Origin: Scortum barcoo
Lineage: Eukaryota > Chordata > Actinopteri > Centrarchiformes > Terapontidae
Direction of reading: 5' to 3'
Length of the DNA stretch: 64,000 nucleotides
NCBI GenBank assembly: GCA_023238725.1
Contig: CM041546.1
Span: 9,535,983-9,599,982 of the forward strand
Shown here: in pieces, positions 28,159 to 41,590 of the stretch
Position numbering within the stretch: the stretch's first letter is position 1
Layout of the letters: each line of letters starts with the position of its first letter
Made by a program: the position numbers and the translations under genes
Notes under the pieces: generated by a model
What the model was told of the DNA's origin: nothing
What the model saw: the letters and a program-made list of their open reading frames with translations, nothing else
Databases searched by the model: none

Positions 28159-29199
28159 GAGACCCTGCCCTCTGCCTTTATTTTCTTATTTTGCTGTGCA
28201 CTGAACATTTCTGAGCATCACCCTTTGGCCAGTGGTGTGTAGCCACCAGAAAATTACAGCAGACTCGACATAAGATGTGGGACTCTATAAAAAAAAAAAG
28301 GCCAACTGCAAGGTTGAAAGCATGTGGGAACATCAGAAGTGTGTATGCGAAGACACAAACAACAACAACTCACCTGCAAGCCTATGAAGCATGTTTTAAC
28401 AAATATTGCCCACTACAAGGCTATCTAACTAAACTGGAAGGAGTTTGTCTTTCTGTGTGTCCTTTGATAATCTTCACATCTATTCTTCCTATTGATGTCA
28501 CACTTGGGAGGTCTATTACTGAGGAACCTTAGGAAGTCTAGTGTGAAAGGTGCAAACAGCAATACCAGAGGCCAAACAATTGTCCCATTCTGAACAGGCA
28601 GGTTTGAATGAGCACTGCAGTAGATTTTTAATTGATGAAAAAAAATGTTGGAGGAGGAGAAGACCAGACCAGGTATGCACTGTTATTATTAGGACAGGCA
28701 TATTCAATGCCTGTTCATTCTTGTGTATATACCTTTAACTGTATTATCCAATTTAGCTTATATTAAAACAAGTGCTCAATTGTTCTCTTCACACTGGACC
28801 AAACAACACTGAAAGGGTTAAATATAATTATTATGTATAGCTTTCAGGAAATGCAGCTACATTTAACTGCTGGCCACAAGTGCATGCTTTAATTTGGAGG
28901 AACCCCAGTCTCAACATTCTGTCAACTCCATTCTCTGCATGGAATACCACTAGCACAGTTCCTGTAGCATGGGCTCTGATCAACATTGCTCATCAAGCAA
29001 TCAAGATGGAGCTGCAGATGGCAGTCTCAGTATTCCACTCTCTGGTACTTTTTATGTTTTTTTTTGTTTCGTTTCTGCTCTCCCTCTCTGGTCACATTAA
29101 CCAGGGAGGAACTTTTAAACACTGGCTTATGAGTTAGTAAAACATTTTCTTCAAACCAGACAGTTTTGTGGAGCTTTTAGTTAGTTAGTAGTTGCAGCA
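28159..29199. other. No gene recognised
   Basis: No coding signal. A diverged dispersed repeat at about 28437-28570 (TTGGGAGGTCTATTACTGAGGAACC-like) resembles the sequence flanking the hAT MITE near 41330-41380. Confidence 0.35.
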
Positions 29200-31000
29200 G
29201 TTTTCTGTGGAATAAGCCAGAGACACTGTTGGAGGAAAGGCGCCAGAGAGCTTTTAAAACTCAGACAGTGGGGACTGCGGTCTGCTCTCCCATTGACTCA
29301 CCTGGTGAATGTCTATTCTCTTAAAATAGATGAACTGCAGCTACCCAACAGGAAAAACTTAGACTTTTGGAAATCTGCCACCTTGGGCTTCACTGAAACC
29401 TTGCTTGGTGAGCACATCCAGACAGTTCACTCCATCTACAGGGCTTCCACTGCATATGGGTGGACCTCATGGAGCTATCTGGGGAAAATGAGGGGTGGCA
29501 GAATCTGTTTGAACATAAATGACAGTTGATGTATGGATGTCACATTGTTGAAGAAGTCATGCAGCCCTCATCTAGAGACTGCAAATGATTTTTTATTCAC
29601 CACAGAAGTTCTCTTGTTTATTCTGGTTGGCAGACATCCATCCTCAGGCCTTTGTCAGTGAGGCCTTATAACACCCGGCTGACCAGGTAACAAACAAGTA
29701 GCAACAACATCCAGACTCCCTGCTCATTGTTTTTAGGGATTTCAACAAAGCAAACCTCAGCCACAAACTACCAAAATACACAGCATACTAAATGCGCCAT
29801 CAGGGACACAAACATCCTGAACCACTGCTATACAACTTAAAAAAAAAAAAAAGTTCTGTTACCTGGGCAGCACTGGGACTCTCTTGTTGCTGTGTGGTTC
29901 ATCTCAACTCGACCTACAGGCAGAAACTAAAATCTGCTAAGCCTGTGGTGGAGGATGTGAGGAAACGCAACTCCATGGCCTCCAACTGCAGTGAGCAGTG
30001 TGAGGGCACCCTCCATCTGCACCCAGGATCTATGAAGAGGATGCGGGTCAGCTCTTTCAGAGACAGAAAGAAGGCACCAGGACCAGACGGCGTGTCCCCC
30101 TCCTGTCTGAAAGTCTGTGCTGACGCTCATCTTCACACAGAACTTCAACAGATCTCTGGAGATGTGTGAAATTCCCTCATGCCTCAAATGCGCCGCCATC
30201 TTCCCAATCCCCTCTAACCCTCACAGGTCCATCACCATAACATCTGTGGTCATGAAATCCTTCGAAAAACTGGTGTTAGCACTACACTCCATCCAGCAGC
30301 ACCTCGACTACCCAGGGACATATGCGAGGATCCTATTTGTGTACTTCAGGCCATCATCCTAGACATCCTCCACTCTAAGCTCACCCAGTTTACTGAGCCA
30401 GCCCCGAGCCAGGCAGCAGGTGAGGCTGGGAGCATCACATCCAGCACCAGGATATCAGCACTGTCATCAACAAGGCTGTGTGTTCTCCCCACTCCTCTTC
30501 TCCTTCTATACCATAAACTGCACCACTGGAGACCTATATGTGAAACTTGTCAAGTTTGCAGATTACATTATAGTCATTGGCCTCATCCAAGGAAATTTCT
30601 GGGATCCACAATTTCCAGAGGAGCTGAAGTAGGTATCCAACATGGATAGCATCAGCAAAAAGGCCCAATGGAGGATGGGCGTCCTTCGCCAGTTCAGGAA
30701 GGTCAACTTGCCTAACGTGGTTCTGATCCACATGGCCAGTAATCAGTCTATTCTCTGCACATCCATCACTGTGTGGTTTGGACCTGCCTCCAATCAGGAC
30801 AGAAACAGACCACAACCCACAGTCAAGACAGCATAAAGAATCATTGGTGCCGACCTGCCCTCCATTCAAGACTTATAAGCAGACAACAAGAAACAAGAAC
30901 AGGTTCCTTCCACAGGGAAGCTACTTGTGCAATAAGCCTGTGACACAAACATCCAGTGGACATGTAAATTATATATTCCCACATTTTAAATACAGTTATC
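29200..31000 (+). mobile_element. L2/CR1-like LINE, degenerate endonuclease-RT ORF
   Basis: Motifs appear in order through several frames. Endonuclease region: IDELQLPNRKNLDFWKS then TLGFTETLLGEH near 29322-29415; KMRGGRICLNINDS near 29485; VTLLKKSCSPHLET near 29540-29585. Reverse transcriptase: KKAPGPDGVSPSCLKVCAD near 30070; SVVMKSFEKLVLA; QGCVFSPLLFSFYT near 30475; KFADYIIVIGL near 30553, where the catalytic ADD is changed to ADY. C-terminal part: KKAQWRMGVLRQFRKVNLP near 30658, SILCTSITVWFG and RIIGADLPS. It has many stops, frameshifts and deletions, and is inactive. Confidence 0.85.
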
Positions 31001-31126
31001 ATGTAAATATCACAACTCAAACATAAATGCATACTGTATATACGGTCATCTCCACTGTTAAATCCTGAGTTTCCCCTGTACAGGTTGAACTGGACCAGCT
31101 CTCTGTTAAAGGAGTCCGGACGCTTA

Positions 31127-31644
31127 TGGCCCTTTTCCACTAGTACCTACTCCATTTGACTCGACTCGGTTTTTACGCATGTTTCCATTATGTGTGTTAC
31201 TACCTGGTACCAGGTATTTTTCTAGTACCTACTCGGCCGGGGTTCCAAGTGAGCTGAGTCGAGCCGAAAATGTGACGTCGGCAGACGGCAGGCCACTGAT
31301 TGGCCAGGACATGACGTCACTAGAAGAGTCGGGAGAGCGATGCGTTCATAAGAGTCAACCCCACCATTTTTAAAACGTAATAACAACACTTACGATCAGA
31401 GATCGCTGCACAGAAATCAACCCCATGGAGCAACGACGAGGTGCAGACGTTTCTTCGTCTGGTGGCCTCCATAGTTTCGTTCGTGTTTGTGTTGCATAAC
31501 AAATGACGTTGCTGGAGTTTCGGCCATGTTGCTATGACTAATGACCCCACCCACGCTTGAGGTGGTACTCTATTGTAATGGAAAACGCGACCGAAACTGA
31601 GTCGAGTCGAGCCGAGCTGAGTAGGTGCTAGTGGAAAAGGGCCA
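31127..31644. mobile_element. PIF/Harbinger-type MITE, copy B
   Basis: Termini are TGGCCCTTTTCCACTAGTAC and CTAGTGGAAAAGGGCCA, flanked by perfect TTA duplications (31124-31126 and 31645-31647). It shares about 480 bases of structure with copy A, including the central TGTGACGTCGGCAGACGGCA. On the minus strand a short frame (ATWPKLQQRHLLCNTNTNET) runs into a GTAAGT donor-like site near 31390, which suggests descent from an intron-containing transposon gene. Confidence 0.8.
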
Positions 31645-31730
31645 TTAGTAAACTAGAGGTCTTACCTGGTAGTCTATATTGAGGATAATACGAGCTGTTG
31701 GCGAGGAGATTCGCCTAGCTCCTCACTGCC

Positions 31731-31977
31731 TAGAAGAGTCGGGAGAGCGATGCGTTCATAAGAGTCAACCCCACCATTTTTAAAACGTAATAACAACACC
31801 CACGCTGAGGTGGTACTCTATTGTAATGGAAAACGAACCGAAACTGAGTCGAGTCGAGCCGAGCTGAGTAGGTGCTAGTGGAAAAGGGCCATTAGTAAAC
31901 TAGAGGTCTTACCTGGTAGTCTATATTGAGGATAATACGAGCTGTTGGCGAGGAGATTCGCCTAGCTCCTCACTGCC
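31731..31977. repeat. Tandem partial duplication of MITE copy B and its right flank
   Basis: 31321-31730 is directly followed by a second copy at 31731-31977 that lacks about 163 internal bases. Both copies begin TAGAAGAGTCGGGAGAGCGA and end in the unique flank TAGCTCCTCACTGCC. The MITE right terminus and its TTA are therefore present twice. Confidence 0.9.
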
Positions 31978-34930
31978 TGCCTACCTCCGGATGTCTATCC
32001 TGCTTCCCCCATCCTAGCACTAGGCTGAATAGCCTATGGACCTAATACTGAAACGGCCACAACAGCATCTCTCCTCTAAGTGATCCTGGCTCTTGGTGTA
32101 GTTGCCAGGGCTACACTTTAGGGACCCAGACCACAGGTCCCAAGGATTTGTTTCATTTGTTTGGCTAGTGTAATCAGTAAGAAACCTGACAGAGAACACA
32201 CTTGATACCCAGACATTACTCACTAGATTTATTGCAAATATATTCAGGGGCGGGCATACAGCAAAATTACGATGTCATGAGACTGACTGCTAAGAATACT
32301 ACTTAAAACTTGCAACTCAATGATTGATTGTTCATGAAAATAAACCTGATTCAGAAGCTGTTGCTATATGTTGATTGTCCAGTTTGTGGAGAAAGAGAGA
32401 GGAATCACATGGCCATTGCAATTCTTCCTTTCACACAAGCTGTGAGTTCCTGCAATAAACCTTGACATTTTACAAAGTCTAAAGTATACTTGTGAGTTCA
32501 CAGCCCCAAAGCTGGCAAAACAAGAGAGTTTCCAGAGTTTAATCAAAGTTCTTCAACCGTGTGGTCATGGTTAATCTTTGTTCGCTTGATCCTCGTTATT
32601 CAGTTGATTATCTGGAAACCTTTCTATGTTGTAGTTGTTGCTTGTAACTCTTTCCCTTGTAGTAATGTTATTTTTCAGTCCTAAACTATATTGCCTAGAT
32701 GTGGTCGATCTGGCAACAAGTTCAGCACCCCGAGGATCTCCCTGAAGACTAACCCCAAGCTTCTCTTCTTTCTAATTTATGCTTCCAAAAGCTGTTCTGA
32801 TACTCAACCAATTCTTCCATTAATTCCTTTTTTGGTTATTTCTTCATATCTGGCTTTACCATTGGTTACAGTTGCTGGCCAAATTTACTTACCCTTTCTC
32901 CTATTCTGGCTTAAGATGACTCATTGTCACAAGACATTACACCACACAGATCAACAGCTTGACCCTAATATCTATCATTCTGTCATTTCTTATTTTTTAT
33001 GAGTTTACTAATACTATTTCAATTACATTTCATATAAATAATACATGTAATGTTCCTAATCACCTTTCAATCATTATCACATTAATTTAATCATCGGTTA
33101 TAACATTAATCATCATTATCAATCAATACAACTGCTCATAGCTTTATGTAGTTTTTGTGTTCATCTGCCCAGGCGGAAAGTACCTCAGTGTCCAATTCTG
33201 CCCAGATGTTAAGTTCCCTGCTTCCCTTGGTGAGGCCTGATGAAAGGCCTCCTATTACTCTTATGCTGATGGCAGAGAGGGATTTTCAACCTTACTTGAC
33301 ACCACCTACTTCATGTATAAGCAACTTGTTACAAATAATTTATTTCAATGTATGCATGTCATGCCAAAATATCTTGGGATATGAGCACCATCAACGTCAT
33401 TTGCAGCCAGTGTCTGCAAAGTTGTGATGGAGGAAGGAAGTGCGGTATCAAACTCCCATCCATACACCCGCCCGACATGATAGGTAATCAGTAATTAGAG
33501 ACTGTTAGCTAATAATCACCTGCTATGGTTAAAGTTACACCTCCTCATTACATTCCTACTCAACATTCAATCCCTGAAAATACGACTGCAGGTGCCTTCG
33601 GGACTACTTCACTTTGATTGACAGCTGTCAACCATGACATTTCACCCTGTTTTTATAGCAACAAATAATGAATTGAAATCAAACTTAGAAAAAAACTGAA
33701 CAAACATCACCGTGATAAGAACTATGTAAAATGACAAATCATATTTGGGAAAATGTATTTGACCTGTACTGTATTTTTTTAGTTTGTCTATTTCACATCT
33801 GCTAATATGGAGGATCGGGACTTATGGCTCGTATGGAAGCCAGTCACCAGGGGGGATTGAGATGTTTTGGCTTCACTTTTGGGGAGCTGTAATGTTTAGC
33901 AGTGTATGGTTCAGCTGCACAATCTGAAAACATAATGCCTCTGAAGACTGCTATCACTGGTGCAGAGGCATAAAAAACACAAGATGTCTGACATCAACCT
34001 TAATTTCCCATTGCTTTAAAAGGCAAATGACAACACACACCAGATGCATAAATCCAAGGATGTAGTGGTTTATATTAAACATGCAAGAAGGTGACATTGT
34101 AGGAACAGTTCCTGTGCAGCAGGGCAGCTTCCTCCACATAAAAGTATTTTAACACTATGGATCTGTACTTAGCTTCAATCAGCCTGATGTGGAGTAAGTG
34201 TGTTGGGGAGTGAAGATAAGTTATTGTGGAACCTAGATGATTGAAAAACAATGAGGAATAAAAGAAAAGAAAAGCAAAATGGAACCGCTGATTTCTCAAC
34301 AGAGTCCCTAGCAACCAAGGATATGGTACCAGTGCAACATGAAACTGCAGTCAAAGTGTTGAGCTACATCAAAACTCATCTCTGAGAACCTATTTCTTTT
34401 GTGTGAGCACCTTGATATTCTTTGGTACTGCAGGCTACATGAGGCATCTGCAGTCTGAATTAGAAAAAGGGGTATCTCCCAATATTAGTCTTTTAGCACT
34501 TCAGTATTTCCCATTTCCACAGAGTTTTACTGCTAAGCTGTGTAAGAATTTTGTTTTGAAAAGCACATGGTGGCATGTGACATTGGTCAAACCACCCACA
34601 CATATTGTTTTCTATGCAGGCCCACATACCTGCAACATTTTGACATGTCATTATGGGGTTTTGTCCTCAGGATATGCACAGCCCTATTTCCCAGCAAGAT
34701 GCACTTCCACTGAAGTTTTATTATGTCCTCAGGTTCCGCAATTTGACCACTAGTAGAGTTGGACTCAAATATTTGAATGTTGGGACATTTATTTGTTGGG
34801 TAGGGTTGTTGAATTAAAGTAGCCAGTAGATCTAGATAAGCTCAGGTTCAAGTACAGCAGTGGTGAAAAGGGCCATGTGTTGTGTTAACTGCAATGAGTG
34901 AATCAAGCACCTGTGTTATGCGACATTGCC
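31978..34930. other. No gene recognised
   Basis: AT-rich, with no domain-bearing frame and no clear transposon. A CCTAGCACTAGG palindrome lies near 32012. Confidence 0.3.
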
Positions 34931-34935
34931 ATACA

Positions 34936-34993
34936 AAAAAAAAAAAAAAAAAACTTAAAAAAAAAAAAAGAGTTTGCCAGACTGCAAAGGCTA

Positions 34994-35046
<53 letters not shown>
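34936..35046. repeat. A-rich tract and (CA)n microsatellite
   Basis: Two poly-A runs (34936-34970) are followed by about 25 CA units (34997-35046). Confidence 0.9.
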
Positions 35047-35048
<2 letters not shown>

Positions 35049-37439
35049 GTGTGGTGAAGATAAAACTAAATGAAAACACAATTTTACTTAAATGGTTTGT
35101 CTCTAATTTCTCGTGACTTTATGCATTAATCAATTCAAGCATAACTCTGTAAAAATGTTATTTTAACTATGTTTGGCCATATTTTGTAGTTGAAGGAACA
35201 GTTGAAAATGAAGCTGATGAGGCCACAGCACATGAAATAACAACTGATTGAACAAGGTGAGTTCTGGTTGCCATGGTGGCAAAGCTTCATGCTTCTGGTT
35301 AGAAGTGACACAGACATCTCCCTCGCAATTACTGCATTCCATCTCCTGAAAACTGACTTTTGTGGACTTACACCAGCTGTGCTGGACTATTCAGCATTGA
35401 CAGCAGTGGTATGGGTAGCTGCAAAGAGAGTGCCTTTGAAACCTTTCCTTTTCAGCCTTTTCAGCATTTCTTATGTCAGAAACTATGCATACCACAGAAC
35501 ACATAGGGCACATGGGCAGAAAAGCATTACAAACTGATACTATCCTGCAGAAAATATGATCCCTCACCAAGATGATCTTGTGGATAGTGACTACCATATC
35601 CTTCTGTGTCCTTACTCTTTGCGGCTCAACTGTAGCATGCTATTTTCTCTCTGTGTCGGCTGTGGTCTTGGCCGCTAGGATTGAAGTGGGTCAGCTTGCG
35701 CACACCGCGTCATAGTCCCCCCCCCCCATATCAACTGCTAACCTAACTGCCCCTCCATTGTAGGAATGCTACTGAGCAAAAGCAACCCACTTGGGGCAGT
35801 ACAGAATGTATAAGGGGAGGGGCTGAGCCAAACTGATGCAAGGCAATTAATACAGCAAAGCAAAACTGCAAAATACAAAGTCCAATATTGAAAAAATAAA
35901 CCAAGCACATGACAACTAATGTAACCTGTAGCCCAACATCAGCCAAAGTCAGGTAAATGAGACCACACAGATTACTTGCTAAATGGGGACTATTATGGCA
36001 AATACCAAATTCCAAAACGTAGTTCACGACACTTTTAATTACATCTTAATGTACTTGTTATGGTGTTTTTGTTAATAGTGATGTTTGTGATATAATTTTT
36101 TTCTAACAAAGAGCACCAAAGACCTGCTCCTGTTACTGGTCAGCTTGTCATCTCTACTTTTAACTGGTCCCTTCTTTAGATGACTGTTGAGATAACTCAA
36201 GAAAGCTGAAACATGATACGGATTGTCTTTATCCATTTCTTAGCAAATTAGGTATCAAATCTACAACTGCCTCTGCCAGTGAAATTTGAACATTGTTATG
36301 TTAGCAATTAACAGCTATACTGGTGTCGTCACTTTACCAAGATAACAATGTTCAGTTTTGATTGGCACTGTCAGAGAAGTATGAATGCAACTACACATCA
36401 TCATAACCTAGTCATGCACAACACCACCACAAAATACAAAATAAACATATGGTGGAATAAACACCTCTCTGAACATTTTTCCAAAAACTATATAAACATT
36501 TAATATAAGATACACAAAAGGTAGAACATGTGGCACAGCTGTTATTCTGGATTATACTAGATTAAACAAACGTAACTAACAAAGTGCCCAGTGCTTCTCT
36601 TGTCAAAATGATGTGGGGTAACTTGTTACACCGATGAAATTCTTTTCTCAAGTTTTATGACAATTGCAGTTGTAAACACGTATCGCAACATATGGACAGA
36701 AAACAACATTATATTTTGTTTGCCCTTGTCAGAAAAAGTGACAAAATTCAGTTTGGCTGAGGCTAGTGGGGACTATCCAAAAATGGGCAGTGTGGGACTT
36801 GTGCAGTCTGACAAAATGTTCTCCTCTCCTACCTGCTGTGCAACCTGGGGTGCAAACCTCTTTGGTTACAGGTTAAATCACAGATTTTCTCCCCACGCAA
36901 GAGTACCCTCAGAATTATGACTTCATCTGAAGATTACGCAGATTTGAGATGCATCATCCAAGACAAGGACACTGTCTCAATAAACATTGAGATTATGGGG
37001 CAAATCACTGTAATTCATTCACAAGAGGGAGAAACTTTGTTTACTTGTTTGAGAGCCCATATCATACTACATCATGACACTTTAAAGCAATTAAGCTACA
37101 CATGAACAAAGCTGCCACAAGTGATGTCCTCATGAATGATTACCAGTAGTTGTAGAGCACAACTTAAAAAACAACAACAAAAACTTCATCTTGTCATCTT
37201 GTGTTTTATCTTCAGCAAATCAGAAAAAAAAAACAAATCTAGACATGGATGAGCATTTTCAGTCACTCCACATTTAGACCTGAAGCACTATTTATTGTGT
37301 TGGTGTAAAGTGCTGTTACTTTTAGCCAGCTTGGAGGTGAAGGAACAAGAGGAGGTGAAGGAGGGGGACAACAGAACAAACGGACACAGTTGGATGAAAT
37401 CAGATCAACTAAAACACTGACAGGTCCCGTTTGTGACTC
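35047..37439. other. No gene recognised
   Basis: Short frames only. A C9 run occurs near 35720. Nothing else is supported. Confidence 0.3.
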
Positions 37440-38160
37440 TATCCGCATGTTTTACGTGTTTATTATGATGATCTGGGTGAAGCTAGCAGGCTGCCTCATT
37501 GACTAGCACCATGCTAGTTAGCAACGATACCTCACAGCTAATGGCTTTTGACCGGATCCCTTACCAGATTGGTGCTCCGCGCTGCTCTTGCGGCAGATTT
37601 CCCTTTGTGGCTTGTCGGCTACATGGTCCGTGTTGTAAACATCACTTGGCACACCGCGTCCAAAGACGGCTTCCTTTGCTTGTGAACGGATCAGGAGCCC
37701 GTCCTCCTTGACGATGGCCTCTGTCTTTCCCCGTAAACACAGCCAGAAGATCTTTGTTTTTCCTCTTTTGCAGGACAGCGAGTCGACGGTGGTGGTTCAG
37801 TTCCTCTAAACCTCGTATTCTTCCCCCCTCGGCACGATGCAGGCTCAAGCGGCTCAGCGCGCTTCGAATGGCGGTGCTAGATTCATGTCCGCCTCCATTA
37901 CCTTTATTTGCGCATTTTCAGACAATGTGCCCGAAATTGTGCGTAAGTTACACAACGGTCAGACTGCAACCAATACCAAGGTGCGGGGACTCTTGGAGAG
38001 CCCGCCTCCTCTACGCTCTTTGGCTGTCATTGCGTGAGACCGGCGGGGTTGCAGCGCAACTCCTTCCGGGCAACTGCACCACGGTGGCCTCCTTGCTGCT
38101 GCAGCTGCTCCTGCACTCCTTACGTGCTGTGACAGACAGGCCGTACCACTTGTGCTGACA
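37440..38160. promoter_or_regulatory. Isolated CpG-rich island, candidate promoter
   Basis: This is the only CpG-rich block between gene 3 and gene 4. Open frames on both strands are longer than in the surroundings. It could be the distal promoter of gene 3 (minus strand) or the promoter of an unannotated plus-strand transcript. No ETS or NRF1 site is obvious. Confidence 0.4.
37837..37942 (+). CDS. Possible first coding exon of an unknown plus-strand gene
   Basis: An ATG-initiated frame (MQAQAAQRASNGGARF..., ending NVPEIV) runs 106 bases to a strong donor GTGC|GTAAGTTAC at 37942/37943, inside the CpG island. I do not recognise the peptide and see no matching downstream exon. It could be a GC-composition artefact. 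Confidence 0.2.
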
Positions 38161-41100
38161 GCCACAAGACAGTCACAGGCTGATCACTGAAGTCCTCAGA
38201 GAGATACCAGTGCTCCCATGTGCAGCTTCAGTACCTCTGTGTTGGTGCTGCATGAGTGGGATCACAGATACAGGGGAAGAGCGATCAGACCTACTTGCCT
38301 GCTGGACCAGACGTGGTTGCACCTTAAAGGGTTAATAAGTAGCACACAGCCATTTTGTTGGGAAAGAGTTGTTACAAAATGGCGCCATCTTCTCCTGTGC
38401 TGGTCTTCTGCAAAACCCCCTTTGGCAGAAAATGCACATAGAACCAGTTCCCATGGGGAAAAAAAAACACCCATTCAAGAGAAGGAAAAAAAGTACTATT
38501 TGACATAATAGGCAAACAGGATCTTCTGGATGTGTCATCTTTTCTGTGACCAGACCATTTCTTTATGCATCCATCAGATTTACTTTGCTTTACCACAGAA
38601 TGAGCACATCACCGAGTGACTGATCCCACATGACTGAATTTATTAAAGTTTTTACATCAAAATTGTGCAAAATGAATATGGAACAGCTTTCTGACCAAGA
38701 ATAAACAAACAGTTTTCCATCTGCTAGCCAGAGGACCAAAAGAGGTCCACTAATATAAAATAATTGGTTACATAACTGTCTCTCTTGTGGAAGTCAGTTA
38801 ACTTATTGCAGTAAAAACATTTAGTCTGTATCCTTAATATCAGGGGCTCTTTCCTAAATATTTAAGTGTATGTGTAAGACTACATTAACTTAGTTCAGAA
38901 TTATTTTTCTACTGGCACCCCCACCCCCTCCCACAGACACACACACCCATGTCAAAACTGTGAATGACCCCTCCCCTACTAGTAACTAAATCTGCTGGGC
39001 ACTTCTCAAATGTCACCAGCAGAACTTACAAAATTGGTCTGCAATATCAAATGTGAAAGGCAGGAGTATACTTGAAACTTGTTGGACATATGTCATCTGA
39101 CCACGGCCAAGGGCAAAAGTGCTTACAGCTGCTCTAAACAGCCACACTTGTAGGCAGGTAGGACAACAATCCTGCTGTCAGTTAGTGGGGGATTCCATAT
39201 TTATTCAAATGGACATGACAGTGAGTAGTTTGGGACTCCTCTGAAAGGCCTTCACAGTGTTGCACTTGTTTGTTCACACAAAGATGATCAGAACTAGTTG
39301 TATGGAAAATGAAAAAAAAGAGCCTGAGAAAGTGCCAAGAATCCTGCCTTACATGCCTCTGCATACCTGACCAGTTGCTATGAAAAGTGGGCATGATTGT
39401 TATATTGTCATTTATGAGTGTTAGAAAAATTGGGGGAAGAAGCCCCCACAGTTCCTCTCACAAAGTGTGTGAAGGAGGGTTCTGATGATCCTCGACAATC
39501 TGACAAGTATACTAATGCCTTTAAGACTAAAACTATGAAAATCATTTTTCCTTAATATTGCATCTTGCAAGAATATGTACAAGTTAGACACGGAGGTCCA
39601 TAATCAGTTGTTTATCACTGATTATCTTCCATAAGAATTGTAGCATTGCAAGAAGTTTGGTGTGGTGGTATTACTCGGTATTGCAGCATCACATGTCGCA
39701 CACTGGTCCAAAAATACCTTTTCATCAAAAAAGGAGCATCACAAATAACTCTTTGTTATTAGAATTTCATCTATTTGGTCCAATCTCGTAAACGTGGAGT
39801 CATGTCAGTAAATTGTTTTTGCCACGCATGTTTGTAGGAACCTAAAAGGAAGGACACTTGTGCACATGGTCCAAGGCCCCAGAGACATTTTTGGTTTGTG
39901 TGCCCAGTGAGCAACTTCCATTGGAATTTACAGGGCCACATCTTGGAATATGGTATACACCTTTTATTAATACATTCATGGGTAAGAGTAGCCACCCAAC
40001 TCCCCTTCATATAATACTGACACTTTTATGGCCTGTCATGGTGCTACAAGCAGATTATGTAATCATGAGTGTTCTTGTCCAGTTTCCTTATGACTGAACC
40101 TCAGATGATCCCATCGTCACTCATGGTTGTTTTTCTCTGTTTCCTTGCCTTTTACATTTGTAATATTACCTTCCATAATGCTGTAATTACCAAAAATGGT
40201 TTAGACCTTTCGGTAATCCACACCTGCCCATAGCAGCAGATCTGCGTTTTCATCCCCCTGCCAGTTCGTTGACCGAGAGGATCACCGTTGGTTGCTTCAG
40301 AAAATGACTTAATAGGTTCCCTTATAATCCTTGTGCTCAGCTACTTAGTCTGCTACACAATTTACTTGTCCATTCATGATGCAGTTTACATTTGCGTTTT
40401 AACTAGATCTTGCTTGCTAGCTTAAAAGTACTACTAGCCTCAAGTTTTCATCTGGTTGTGAAACAGACTCAATTCCCGTTGCCTCTATATGACCTATGTA
40501 TGTAAATGAGACAAACACTGAGAATTAGGCATTTCTATTACATTCAAATTGTTATTCTTAATGCCTGCCTTTGAGTGAGATATTTCCATAAATCAGACGA
40601 AACAGTATGGGGAAAGTAGTGGGGCATCCTTGCACCAATGATTAAGGAGGGAGGAACCTTGACGTAATCTAATGTTAAGTGAAACACTACCACCTTTGTC
40701 CACAGGGTCCGAAAAATTCAACACACAATTAAAAGTTTCGTTGAGTAACTAACCTTTAAGTAACTACATAAATACACAGGTGTCACTACCCAGGTCACTA
40801 TAAATAGGGAAAGGCCTCACCGTGCACTTGGTTAGCTCCTTTGGGTCACAAGAGTTCTGTAAACCATAATGCATGTATGTATGTTCACAATGTGTAGATC
40901 ATTTTGTTTCAATACAAAGAGGGTGCCCCACAGTAGTAGTAGTACACTAAACCCTTTACAAATTGATCAGGCCAGTCTTTCAGTGTTAAAATTCTGAGAG
41001 GGTACTGATGAGTCTTTACCATCCAGTGATAACAACACATGGGGCAGGGGGCACATGGTCTGCATCCATTTTAGACAGTAGTCAACCAATCTTACTCTCT

Positions 41101-41274
41101 GAACTAGGATAATTGAATAGGTTTATTTATCCTAGTAAATAAGTGTGCCATCAAGTAGATTGTCCAATGACAGGGCAAATATTTCAAAAAAGTGTTTTTT
41201 TGTGGGTGAGAATTGCAGACAAGAGTTAAACATTTTCAGGTAATCTGAACACATCATTTTACTACAAATGGAAA
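38161..41274. other. No gene recognised
   Basis: No domain-bearing frame, RNA gene or clear repeat seen. Confidence 0.3.
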
Positions 41275-41590
41275 TCTTTGTCTCTCTGTCCTCATAGTAT
41301 CTCAACAACTGTTCATCCAATCAACTTGATTCTTGAGGGGTGTATTGTTGAGAACCCAAGGAAGTGCAGTATCAAGTGTGAACAGAGCCGCCTCTTGGCA
41401 TAGGCCATATTGGCGGTGGCCTATGGCACCACCTGCTAGAGGGGGTGCTGCTGGGTGTGTGCTCATGGAGGGGTGGGAGGCAGAGGGGACCAAATAATAA
41501 TCTTGCCTAGGGCACCAAAATGGCTAGAGCCGGCTCTGAATGTGAAGGTGTTTGTTTGCAGTTCTCAAGAAAGCTGCCAGCAGCACTACT
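41275..41590. repeat. Diverged dispersed repeat interrupted by a hAT MITE
   Basis: Sequence such as CTCTGTCCTCATAGTATCTC, GAGGGGTGTATTGTTGAG and GTTCTCAAGAAAGCTGCCAG matches a repeat common in fish genomes (from memory). A weaker copy is at 28437-28570. The insertion at 41383-41538 splits it. Confidence 0.4.
41383..41538. mobile_element. hAT-type MITE, 156 bp
   Basis: Termini CAGAGCCGCCTCTT and CTAGAGCCGGCTCTG form imperfect inverted repeats. Flanks AGTGTGAA and AATGTGAA are an 8-bp target duplication with one mismatch, as expected for hAT. It has no coding capacity. Confidence 0.75.

Noticed and set aside
31978..32400. LTR-retroelement or endogenous retrovirus end
   Set aside because: Some repeat-like features, but no TG...CA termini pair, primer-binding site or coding remnant could be shown.
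34848..35116. Frames encoding HTHTHT or VCVCVC
   Set aside because: They are translations of the (CA)n microsatellite.
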